From: an uncultured Pseudodesulfovibrio sp. | GTDB lineage: Bacteria; Desulfobacterota; Desulfovibrionia; Desulfovibrionales; Desulfovibrionaceae | Assembly: GCF_963662885.1 (NCBI RefSeq) | Contig: NZ_OY760062.1 | Location: 308,501 to 372,500 of the forward strand | Reading direction: 5' to 3' | DNA length: 64,000 bases | In this document: positions 9,516-16,442 of the stretch, piece by piece | Layout of the letters: every line of letters begins with the position of its first letter | Numbering within the stretch: the stretch's first letter is position 1 | Program-made: the position numbers and the translations under genes | The notes under the pieces: generated by a model | What the model saw: the letters and a program-made list of their open reading frames with translations, nothing else | The model's database searches: none | What the model was told of the DNA's origin: nothing

Positions 9516-9531
9516 TGGCATGTTTTCTGCT
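9516..9531 (+). promoter_or_regulatory. Sigma-54 promoter (-24/-12) of the cytochrome-rnf operon
   Basis: TGGCATGTTTTCTGCT has GG and GC exactly 10 bp apart. It matches the sigma-54 consensus (TGGCAC, four to five variable bases, TTGCW) at all but two positions. Transcription would start near 9542, about 100 bp before the proposed TTG start of the cytochrome gene. The site is the only such match I found in this intergenic region. A sigma-54 activator would be needed. Confidence 0.72.
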
Positions 9532-9542
9532 AAAAACGAACT

Positions 9543-9558
9543 GATTGATTAATCAATC
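9543..9558. promoter_or_regulatory. Perfect 16-bp palindrome at the predicted rnf transcription start
   Basis: GATTGATTAATCAATC is its own reverse complement. It begins at the transcription start predicted from the sigma-54 boxes, so a bound protein would block initiation or early elongation. A dimeric repressor operator is the simplest reading. The regulator is unknown. Confidence 0.55.
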
Positions 9559-9643
9559 TGGACGTGCTAGCCCCTGCGCGGAAAATCGGGCGAAAGGCGG
9601 CCCGATTGAAAAAGAAACAGCTACTCGAGCGAGGATTGACCAG

Positions 9644-10120
9644 TTGCAAAACAGATACTTGATCATTTCGGCAGTCGTTGCGCTTCTTTTTGCGGGCGCT
9701 GTGGCCGGCTATGCCATTCCGGAAGAGAAAGAGGATGTTCCCGCCCGGATCATCCTGGACAACACCGGTGGACGGGTCGTGTTTTCACACCGCACCCATG
9801 TAGAAGACTACAGTTCCGACTGCGCGGACTGTCATCATGACGGACTTGAAAACGGGGAGTACCTGCCGTGCGGCGCTTGTCACCCCGCAGAGTTCGATGA
9901 GACGTTCCGCCGCGAACACCAAAAATCGTTTCCGGACAAGGAAGCCTGCGTGCGCTGTCACGGCGACGTGCCCACAGGCCCTCTTACCGAGGACGAGCAG
10001 CCGGATATCGAATCCATCCCAACCCGTGGCGAGGCCTTTCATTCCCTGTGCATGAACTGCCACGAGGAAAACGGCGGTCCTTACGGGGAAGACGCCTGCT
10101 ACCAGTGCCACGCGAGGTAA
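9644..10120 (+). CDS. Periplasmic multihaem cytochrome c (five CXXCH) of the rnf operon
   Basis: I start this 158-residue protein at TTG 9644, because GAGG at 9631-9634 is well placed and a signal/anchor helix follows at once (about residues 5-21). Longer frames upstream put that helix deep inside the protein. Five CXXCH sites are visible (CADCH, CGACH, CVRCH, CMNCH, CYQCH), with further histidines as possible distal ligands (FSHRTH, RREHQ, EAFHS). The arrangement resembles class III cytochromes. It lies 3 bp before rnfC. A multihaem cytochrome gene leading the rnf cluster is known from Desulfovibrio, where it is thought to couple Rnf to the periplasmic cytochrome pool. Confidence 0.9.
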   Translation: MQNRYLIISAVVALLFAGAVAGYAIPEEKEDVPARIILDNTGGRVVFSHRTHVEDYSSDCADCHHDGLENGEYLPCGACHPAEFDETFRREHQKSFPDKEACVRCHGDVPTGPLTEDEQPDIESIPTRGEAFHSLCMNCHEENGGPYGEDACYQCHAR

Positions 10121-10123
10121 CCA

Positions 10124-11269
10124 ATGCTTAAAATACACTACTCACTGGACCAGAAGCCGGCCGACGCCATCAGGGATCTGGAAGCTCCCGAGTTCCTGAA
10201 TATCTCGGTGCGCAATCTTGTCCTGAAAACCAAAAAGGGCAGCGTGCTGGCCAAGGGCGACCTGGTCGCCGAGCATCCTTCCCCGGGCGGCGGCGCCTGC
10301 CATGCGGCCCTGAGCGGCAAGGTCAAGGCCGTCAACTACCACAGCCTGACCGTGCAGTGCACCGGCGGCGACGAGACCGTGGATCCCGTGGACGTTGCGT
10401 CCATGGGCAAAGGCTCGGAACTGTTGCGCGCGCTGCAGGAACTGGGTGTTGACGTGGCTCCGTTGACCGGCAGCGCCGAGGTCCTGGTGATCAACGCCCT
10501 GAACCCGGAGCCGGGTGTTTCCGTGGCCCAGCAGCTTCTGCGCGACGGCGGCGAGGAGCTTCGCGCCGGGCTGGACATGGCCCGCAAGCTGCTTTCTCCG
10601 GCCCGCGCCATCCTGGCCGCTCCCAAGGGCGAGAATGTCTCGATCCCCGGAGCCGAGACCGTTGGCATCCGGGCCAAGTATCCATACTCCCTGGACGCCC
10701 TGGTGGTCCGTACCGTGACCGGCAAGGAGTTCCCCGAGCATACCCGCGTGATAAACGTCATGGACCTGTACGATCTGGGCAAGGTGGCCCTGACCGGACT
10801 GCCCATCACCGAGACCTTCATGACCATCGACGGCCACAACTATCGGGTACCCGTGGGCACCCCCGTGCGCCATATCCTGGAGACTCTCGACCTGAAGGCG
10901 GCCCCGGGCGACACCATAGTCCTGGGCGGACCGTTCAGGGGCGAATCCATCTACAGCCTCGATCAGGGGGTGAAGAAGGAGGACTACGGCATGTTCATCA
11001 CCTCCTCGGACGCCATCCCGGAGGTGCAGGATGCCGCGTGCATGAACTGCGGCGAATGCGTCCTGCAGTGTCCGGCGCGGGTCCAGCCGCATCTGATCAG
11101 CCGCTACGCGGAGTATGAACGGTTTGAAGAGGCCGAAAAATACGGCCTGAACAGCTGCTTTGAGTGCGGCCTGTGCGCCTTCAACTGTTTCGCCAGACGG
11201 CCGCTGCTGCAGTACATCCGTTTCGCCAAGGCGCAGATCCGCGCCAAGGGGCAGGGGAACCAGGCGTAA
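10124..11269 (+). CDS. rnfC: Rnf complex subunit RnfC, short form lacking the glycine-rich loop
   Basis: This 381-residue protein has the RnfC order. There is an N-terminal barrel-sandwich part, a central Rossmann-like region, a SLBB-like segment (YRVPVGTPVRHILE) and two C-terminal [4Fe-4S] motifs (CMNCGECVLQCP and CFECGLCAFNC). Typical RnfC has a GGAGFPT-type loop before a conserved NGAECEP motif for FMN/NADH. Here the loop is absent: the frame runs from LQELGVDV to APLTG. The second motif is altered to INALNPEPG. It is therefore probably not the NADH-oxidising subunit in its usual form. The gene lies between the cytochrome gene and rnfD, and ATG 10124 follows the cytochrome stop by 3 bp. 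Confidence 0.9.
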   Translation: MLKIHYSLDQKPADAIRDLEAPEFLNISVRNLVLKTKKGSVLAKGDLVAEHPSPGGGACHAALSGKVKAVNYHSLTVQCTGGDETVDPVDVASMGKGSELLRALQELGVDVAPLTGSAEVLVINALNPEPGVSVAQQLLRDGGEELRAGLDMARKLLSPARAILAAPKGENVSIPGAETVGIRAKYPYSLDALVVRTVTGKEFPEHTRVINVMDLYDLGKVALTGLPITETFMTIDGHNYRVPVGTPVRHILETLDLKAAPGDTIVLGGPFRGESIYSLDQGVKKEDYGMFITSSDAIPEVQDAACMNCGECVLQCPARVQPHLISRYAEYERFEEAEKYGLNSCFECGLCAFNCFARRPLLQYIRFAKAQIRAKGQGNQA

Positions 11270-11319
11270 GCCGGGCTCCGATACAGACAGATCGACAACA
11301 CAAGAGAGAGATACACGAT

Positions 11320-12291
11320 ATGAACCCTCCCATTCTCAAGGCGATGTCCGACATTTCGCTTCGCCTGACGGTCTCGCCGCCGCCCCACTGGCGTAGCGGA
11401 CGGACCATTCAGGGCATGATGCAGGCGCACCTGCTGGCCCTGGCTCCGGCCGCGGTCATGGCGGTGGTCATGTATGGCTTCCGAGCCTTTGCGGTCATGG
11501 GCATGGCCGGAACCGCCGCCGTGCTGACCGAGGTCGTCTGCCTCCTGCTCCAGAAGCGGGACGTGGACGTGGACAACTATTCGGCCCTGTACGCGGGCGT
11601 GCTCTTCGCCTTTCTGCTTCCGGCCACCGCACCGTGGTGGCTAGCCGTCATCGGCGGCATGCTGACCATCGCTTTGGGCCGGACCATATTCGGCGGCTTC
11701 GGCTGCAACCCGGTCTGCGCTCCGCTGGTTGCCTGGGCCGTGTGCCGGTTCTCCTGGCCCGCGGCCATGGACATCGACCTGAACCTGGCGGCCTACATGG
11801 CCAACAGCCCGGTGGATCAGCTCATGCACTTCGGCGTGTCCAGCCTGGGCCAGTTCGACTACATGGACCTGTTCATGGGACGCGGACTCGGCGGCCTGGG
11901 CTCTTCCCAGGTTGTGGCCCTGACCGCTGGCGGCCTGTTCCTGCTGGCCTCCCGCTGGATCCGTCTGTTCATCCCGGTGGGCTTTCTGATCGGCGTTGCC
12001 GGTACCGCAGCCATCTACTGGACCATCGATCCCACGGCATATGCCGACCCCATGTTCCACCTGCTGGCCGGCAGCACCATCTTCGGGGCGTTCTTCCTGG
12101 CCCCGGACACCGCCTCCAGCCCGGTTGGCAAGGTCCCCCAGACCGTGTTCGGCCTCATCGCCGGGGCCATGGTCGTGATCATCCGCACCTACGGAGTGTA
12201 TCCCGACGGCGTGCCGTTCGCCATCATGGTGGCGAACCTGCTCAGCCCGTTGCTGGATCGTCTCCGTCCCAAGTTCTTCGGAGTCAGATAG
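11320..12291 (+). CDS. rnfD: Rnf complex membrane subunit RnfD
   Basis: This 323-residue polytopic membrane protein starts at ATG 11320 after a purine-rich stretch (CAAGAGAGAG). It carries RnfD hallmarks: the FGGFGCNP motif, a DLFMG segment and a late PDTASSPVGK motif. RnfD normally binds FMN covalently through a Thr in a GETS-like sequence. The aligned segment here (GGLGSSQVVAL, about residues 191-201) has Ser196 at that place. Ser can also be flavinylated, so activity is not excluded. No apbE gene, the usual flavin transferase, is found in the window. Confidence 0.92.
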   Translation: MNPPILKAMSDISLRLTVSPPPHWRSGRTIQGMMQAHLLALAPAAVMAVVMYGFRAFAVMGMAGTAAVLTEVVCLLLQKRDVDVDNYSALYAGVLFAFLLPATAPWWLAVIGGMLTIALGRTIFGGFGCNPVCAPLVAWAVCRFSWPAAMDIDLNLAAYMANSPVDQLMHFGVSSLGQFDYMDLFMGRGLGGLGSSQVVALTAGGLFLLASRWIRLFIPVGFLIGVAGTAAIYWTIDPTAYADPMFHLLAGSTIFGAFFLAPDTASSPVGKVPQTVFGLIAGAMVVIIRTYGVYPDGVPFAIMVANLLSPLLDRLRPKFFGVR

Positions 12292-12293
12292 CC

Positions 12294-12863
12294 ATGCGTG
12301 AAATCATCAATATGATCGTGGTCCTGTCGCTCATCTGCGCGGCGTCCGGCACTCTGCTGGTCAACCTGAAGCGGGCCACCAAAGACCAGATCGAACAGCA
12401 GGTGCTCGTCAACGTCCAGGGCCCGGCCCTCATGTCCGTGCTCAAGGGTTGTGACAACGACCCCATTGCCGAGCGCAAGGTCGTGGACGGCGTAACCGTG
12501 TTCCCCGCCAGGCGTGCGGGCAAGCTCGTGGGCGTGGCCTTCGAGACCGCCGCCGCCGGATACTCGGGCGATGTCGGCGTCATGGTCGGGTTCGACCTGG
12601 ATGCCGACAAGCTCATCGGGATCGGCATCACCACCCAGACCGAGACCCCCGGCGTGGGCACCCGCATCATGAAGCCCGCCTTCCTCAAGCAGTTCAAGGG
12701 CCACAAGGTCGATTCCCTGGCCCTGAGTTCCAAGGGCGGCGATATCGACGCCGTGGCCGGGGCGACCTATTCGTCCACCGGCGCGGTGGACGCGGTGCGC
12801 AAGGCCTTAACCGTCTACAAGGACATCAAGCCGCAGATCGCCGACCTCTGGCCGGCGTCTTAG
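12294..12863 (+). CDS. rnfG: Rnf complex subunit RnfG, FMN-binding
   Basis: This 189-residue protein has one N-terminal transmembrane helix (about residues 5-23) and a periplasmic FMN-binding domain. The flavinylation motif AGATYSST is present with Thr158 as the expected attachment residue, and TETPGVGT is also conserved. ATG 12294 lies 2 bp after the rnfD stop. FMN attachment requires ApbE, whose gene must lie elsewhere. Confidence 0.95.
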   Translation: MREIINMIVVLSLICAASGTLLVNLKRATKDQIEQQVLVNVQGPALMSVLKGCDNDPIAERKVVDGVTVFPARRAGKLVGVAFETAAAGYSGDVGVMVGFDLDADKLIGIGITTQTETPGVGTRIMKPAFLKQFKGHKVDSLALSSKGGDIDAVAGATYSSTGAVDAVRKALTVYKDIKPQIADLWPAS

Positions 12864-12873
12864 GGAGCAATAC

Positions 12874-13563
12874 ATGAGTTCCATCAAGAAGGAGTTCCTC
12901 AAGGGATTGTGGGACGAGTTGCCGCCGTTTCGCGTGGTGCTGGGCCTGTGCCCGACTCTGGCCGTAACCTCCACGGCCGAGAACGGCCTGGGCATGGGCG
13001 TGGCCGTGCTGTTCGTCCTGACCCTGTCCAACGCGATCATCTCGGCCATGCGCAAGATCATCCCGTCCAAGGTTCGCATCGCCTGCTTCATCGTCATCGC
13101 GGCCTCTCTGGTCGTGGCGGTGGAGCTGCTCATGCAGGCCTACACCTATTCGCTGTACCAGAAGCTCGGCATCTTCGTGCCGCTGATCGTGGTCAACTGC
13201 ATCATCCTCGGCCGGGCCGAGGCGTTCGCTTCCAAGAACGCGGTCCTGCCGTCCATAGCAGACGGCCTGGGCATGGGACTGGGCTTCACCCTGTCCCTGA
13301 CCTTCCTGGGCGCGTTGCGTGAAGGACTGGGCAGCGGCACCATCTTCGGCGTCCCCGTGGCCTGGGAGACCTTTCAGCCCGCGCACTTCATGGTCATGGC
13401 CCCCGGCGCATTCGTCTGCCTGGGCGTGATCCTGGCGGGCATGAACGCCTTCAACCGGTATTTGAGCCGGAAGAAGGGTGAGCCGCTCACCGAACCGCAG
13501 AACGCGGCCTGTGCCTCCTGCGCCGGCTGCAACCTGTGCATTACGGGCAAGAAGGAAGGGTAG
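12874..13563 (+). CDS. rnfE: Rnf complex membrane subunit RnfE with cysteine-rich tail
   Basis: This 229-residue protein has about six membrane helices and the conserved cysteines in LGLCPTLA and VVNCIILGRAEAFA. In the RnfA/RnfE pair these hold an intramembrane iron-sulfur centre. Beyond the last helix is a soluble tail with CASCAGCNLC, a CxxCxxCxxC pattern that could bind a metal or an iron-sulfur cluster. The gene lies between rnfG and rnfA, overlapped by neither. Confidence 0.93.
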   Translation: MSSIKKEFLKGLWDELPPFRVVLGLCPTLAVTSTAENGLGMGVAVLFVLTLSNAIISAMRKIIPSKVRIACFIVIAASLVVAVELLMQAYTYSLYQKLGIFVPLIVVNCIILGRAEAFASKNAVLPSIADGLGMGLGFTLSLTFLGALREGLGSGTIFGVPVAWETFQPAHFMVMAPGAFVCLGVILAGMNAFNRYLSRKKGEPLTEPQNAACASCAGCNLCITGKKEG

Positions 13564-13565
13564 TC

Positions 13566-14141
13566 ATGGATTACTTTATGCTCTTCGTCTCGGCGATCTT
13601 CATCAACAACATCGTCCTGGTCCAGTATCTGGGCACCTGTCCGTTCATGGGCACGTCCAAGTCCACGGACGTTGCCATCGGCATGGGCGCGGCCGTCATC
13701 TTCGTCATGCTCATGGCCACGGCCTTCACCTGGCCCCTGCAGCATTACGTGCTGACGCCGTATGGCATCGGCTACCTGCAGACCATCGTGTTCATCCTGG
13801 TCATCGCCTCCCTGGTCCAGTTCGTGGAACTGTTCCTGAAGAAGGTCATTCCGCCGCTGCACGCCTCGCTCGGGCTGTTCCTGCCGCTGATCACCACCAA
13901 CTGCGCCGTCATGGGCGTGGCCATCATGGTTCAGCGCAGCAACTATTCGTTCGTCAAGTCCATGGCCTTTTCCCTGTTCTCGGGCATCGGCTTCCTCCTC
14001 GCGCTGGTGATCATTTCCGCCATCCGCGAGCGTCTGGACATCTCACCGGTTCCTTCGGTCTTCCGAGGCATCCCGGTGGCGCTCGTCACGGCGGGCATAA
14101 TGTCTCTGGTCTTCCTGGCTTTCCAGGGCATGGCCGCTTAA
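13566..14141 (+). CDS. rnfA: Rnf complex membrane subunit RnfA
   Basis: This 191-residue, six-helix protein begins at ATG 13566, 2 bp after the rnfE stop. An upstream in-frame start is ignored because it would extend into rnfE. Motifs NNIVLVQYLGTCPFMG and TTNCAVMGVAIM carry the cysteines that, with those of RnfE, bind the intramembrane iron-sulfur centre. Its topology is opposite to that of RnfE in known complexes. Length and motifs are typical. Confidence 0.95.
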   Translation: MDYFMLFVSAIFINNIVLVQYLGTCPFMGTSKSTDVAIGMGAAVIFVMLMATAFTWPLQHYVLTPYGIGYLQTIVFILVIASLVQFVELFLKKVIPPLHASLGLFLPLITTNCAVMGVAIMVQRSNYSFVKSMAFSLFSGIGFLLALVIISAIRERLDISPVPSVFRGIPVALVTAGIMSLVFLAFQGMAA

Positions 14142-14166
14142 CCGATACAAGCTCAAGGAAGCAAAC

Positions 14167-16281
14167 ATGGTAGCTTCATCCATACTGGTTCTGTTTCTCC
14201 TGGGGTTGACCGCGGCGGCCGTTCTGGCGGTGGCTGCGCGCGTACTCCACGTCAAGGAAGACCCCCGCGTGGTCAGCGTCGAGGCCTGTCTGCCCGGCGC
14301 CAACTGCGGCGGTTGCGGATATCCGGGCTGCTCGGCTGCGGCCACGGCCGTGGTAAACGGCGACGCTCCCCCTGAACTCTGCGTGGCGGCCAACGTGGAA
14401 ACCGCCACCCGTATCGCTGCGATCATGGGATCCGAAGTGCAGTTCAAGGAGCCCAAGGTGGCCACGAACATCTGCAGCGGCGGCTCTCGGGCCAACCTGC
14501 TCTTCGACTACAAGGGCGTGGAAGACTGCCGCGCCGAGGCCTTGCTCTACGGCGGCGAGAAGTCCTGCGGCATCGGCTGCATCGGGCTGGGCACCTGCGT
14601 CAAGGTTTGCGGGTTCAACGCCATCCGTTTGAGCGACGCCGGACTGCCTGTTGTCGACTGGAACGCCTGCCGGTCCTGCGGCAAGTGCGCCGAGGCGTGC
14701 CCCACCGGGGCCATCCGCATCTCCAGCGTGGCCAGCGTGCTCCTGCACCTCAACCAGACCAACGATTGTCTGGCTCCGTGCATGCAGAAGTGTCCGGCCC
14801 AGATCAACGTGCGTCGCTACATTCAGCAGCTCAAGCAGGGCGACATGCGCGGCGCGCTGATCACCATGAAGGAGCATAACCCGCTGCCTCTGGCCGTGGG
14901 CCGTGTCTGTCCCGCTCCGTGTGAAAACATCTGCCGTCGCAAGATCGTGGACGAGGGCGTGGCCATCCATACCCTGCACCGTTTCGTGGCCGACTGGGAG
15001 ATGCAGAGCGGAACCCGCGTGAACCTGCACTGCAACCCGCCCAGCGGGCACAAGGTCGCGATCATCGGCGGCGGCCCCGCCGGTTTGTCGTGCGCCTACT
15101 TCCTGCGCCGCGTGGGGCACGAGCCGGTCATCTTCGAGAAGCGCGAGCACATTGGCGGCATGATGCGCGGTGTCATCCCCGAGTATCGCCTGCCGGCCAA
15201 GGTCGTGGACTGGGAGGTCCAGACCATTCTCAATCTCGGTGTGGAGACCCGCACCGGCGTGGCTTTCGGCAGCGATGTGACCCTGGCCGACCTGGAGAAG
15301 GAAGGCTTCGAAGCGATATTCATCGCCACGGGTGCCTGGAAGGTGCCGCCGCTGGGTATCGACAACGACGATGCCGAGGGCGTTTTGGACTCGGTTTCGT
15401 TCCTGCACGGCGTGGGGCAGAAGTACACCGACCTGCGCGGCAAGACCGTTGTCGTCGTGGGCGGCAGCAACACGGCCATGGACGTGGTCCGTTCCGCTGC
15501 GCGTCTTGGCGCCGAGGTCATCGCCCTTGTGCCGAGCATCCAGCGCAAGATGACCGCCAACAAGGATGAGGTCCAGCGCGCCGTGGAGATCGGCGGGGAT
15601 CTTCGTTATCTGACTGCGCCCCTGGCCATCGAGACGGTGAACGGCGCGGTCAGCGGCGTGACCTATTGCGACCTGGCCTACGACAACCCCGAGAAGCCCG
15701 TTGGCGAGCCCAAGCCCGTGTCCGGGACCAAGGCGTTTGTCGAGGCCGATCTGGTTATCGCGGCCACGGACCGCGTGTTGGACGAGGCTCCGCTGTGCGA
15801 CGCCGATGGCAAGCTCATGTTCAAGAAGGACAAGAAGACCGGCGGGATAAGCGCCAACCAGACCACGTTGCAGACCGACATCCCCAACGTGTTCGTGGGC
15901 GGCGAAGTCCATACCGGGCGCAGCATCCTGATCCAGGCGGTGGCCGACGGCCGTCGTGCCGCCCGGGCCATTCACTTCCACGTGACCGAAGGGGCCGTGC
16001 CCGAACCGGACAACCAGCAGGTTCAGGTCATTCCGGAATCCATCCTCAAGGACATGCGTGTGACCTACTCCATCCCCAGGGTGCAGGAGCCCCTGATCAG
16101 CATGGATGAGCGCAGGCATACCTTCAAGGAGGAAGTGGCCGGTTCCATCGCCTATGAGACGGCCCGCAAAGAGGCGAGCCGTTGCCTGCGCTGCGGTCTG
16201 ACTTGTTACGACGCCGACGCCGGGGCCGAATACACCCGGGACGAGGACGTCAAGGTCATCAACGCGCCGGGCGGAGAGTAG
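14167..16281 (+). CDS. rnfB: RnfB fused to a GltD/NfnB-like FAD and NAD(P)H oxidoreductase module
   Basis: This 704-residue protein is more than twice the size of a simple RnfB. Residues 1-28 form a membrane helix. C47, C50, C55 and C72 make the RnfB [4Fe-4S] motif (NCGGCGYPGC), and two ferredoxin-type clusters follow at about 134-180. A GltD-type cluster-binding region follows (CMQKCP to VCPAPCENIC, 201-256). Next come an FAD site (GGGPAG, 301-306) and a nucleotide site (GGSNTAMD, 432-439), and finally a terminal CLRCGLTC motif. The Arg pair that NADPH-dependent GltD proteins use for the 2'-phosphate is replaced (VPSIQRKM), which favours NADH. It is the last rnf gene, and a convergent hairpin follows. 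Confidence 0.93.
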   Translation: MVASSILVLFLLGLTAAAVLAVAARVLHVKEDPRVVSVEACLPGANCGGCGYPGCSAAATAVVNGDAPPELCVAANVETATRIAAIMGSEVQFKEPKVATNICSGGSRANLLFDYKGVEDCRAEALLYGGEKSCGIGCIGLGTCVKVCGFNAIRLSDAGLPVVDWNACRSCGKCAEACPTGAIRISSVASVLLHLNQTNDCLAPCMQKCPAQINVRRYIQQLKQGDMRGALITMKEHNPLPLAVGRVCPAPCENICRRKIVDEGVAIHTLHRFVADWEMQSGTRVNLHCNPPSGHKVAIIGGGPAGLSCAYFLRRVGHEPVIFEKREHIGGMMRGVIPEYRLPAKVVDWEVQTILNLGVETRTGVAFGSDVTLADLEKEGFEAIFIATGAWKVPPLGIDNDDAEGVLDSVSFLHGVGQKYTDLRGKTVVVVGGSNTAMDVVRSAARLGAEVIALVPSIQRKMTANKDEVQRAVEIGGDLRYLTAPLAIETVNGAVSGVTYCDLAYDNPEKPVGEPKPVSGTKAFVEADLVIAATDRVLDEAPLCDADGKLMFKKDKKTGGISANQTTLQTDIPNVFVGGEVHTGRSILIQAVADGRRAARAIHFHVTEGAVPEPDNQQVQVIPESILKDMRVTYSIPRVQEPLISMDERRHTFKEEVAGSIAYETARKEASRCLRCGLTCYDADAGAEYTRDEDVKVINAPGGE

Positions 16282-16375
16282 GCCGGACCTCTATATGATC
16301 TTCTGATCAGTCCGCTCTATGCCTTCCCTTTGAAGAGCGTTCCCCTTTTCGCTCCAAGGGTAGGCGCATAAAGCC

Positions 16376-16409
16376 ACAGCCCCGGAAACCATATGGTTTC
16401 CGGGGCTGT
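16376..16409. terminator. 34-bp perfect palindrome between convergent rnfB and speA
   Basis: The 17-bp arm at 16376-16392 is the exact reverse complement of 16393-16409, centred on CATATG. It lies between the ends of two convergent genes, and modest T-rich runs flank it. A bidirectional terminator is likely. Confidence 0.75.
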
Positions 16410-16442
16410 TCTCGTTCTGTTCCCGTGAAGTGTTCGGATCGT

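Larger units (their letters stand above)
8955..9643 (+). other. Long AT-rich leader and regulatory region of the rnf operon
   Basis: About 690 bp lie between the terminator and the cytochrome gene. The stretch becomes markedly AT-rich from about 9160. Short open frames at 9062-9256 and 9284-9544 have no ribosome-binding site or codon bias, and I do not call them genes. The supported content is an inverted repeat at 9459-9478 (CAATGC, 8 bp, GCATTG), a sigma-54 promoter at 9516-9531 and a 16-bp palindrome at 9543-9558. The upstream inverted repeat, about 38 bp before the -24 box, could be an activator site. Confidence 0.6.

Noticed and set aside
9062..9544. Two short plus-strand open frames (9062-9256 and 9284-9544)
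   Set aside because: No ribosome-binding site, AT-rich composition and no recognisable domain. The second overlaps the sigma-54 promoter.
14176..16119. 647-codon frame antisense to rnfB
   Set aside because: A shadow of the GC-rich real gene. rnfB has clear domains, and this frame has none.
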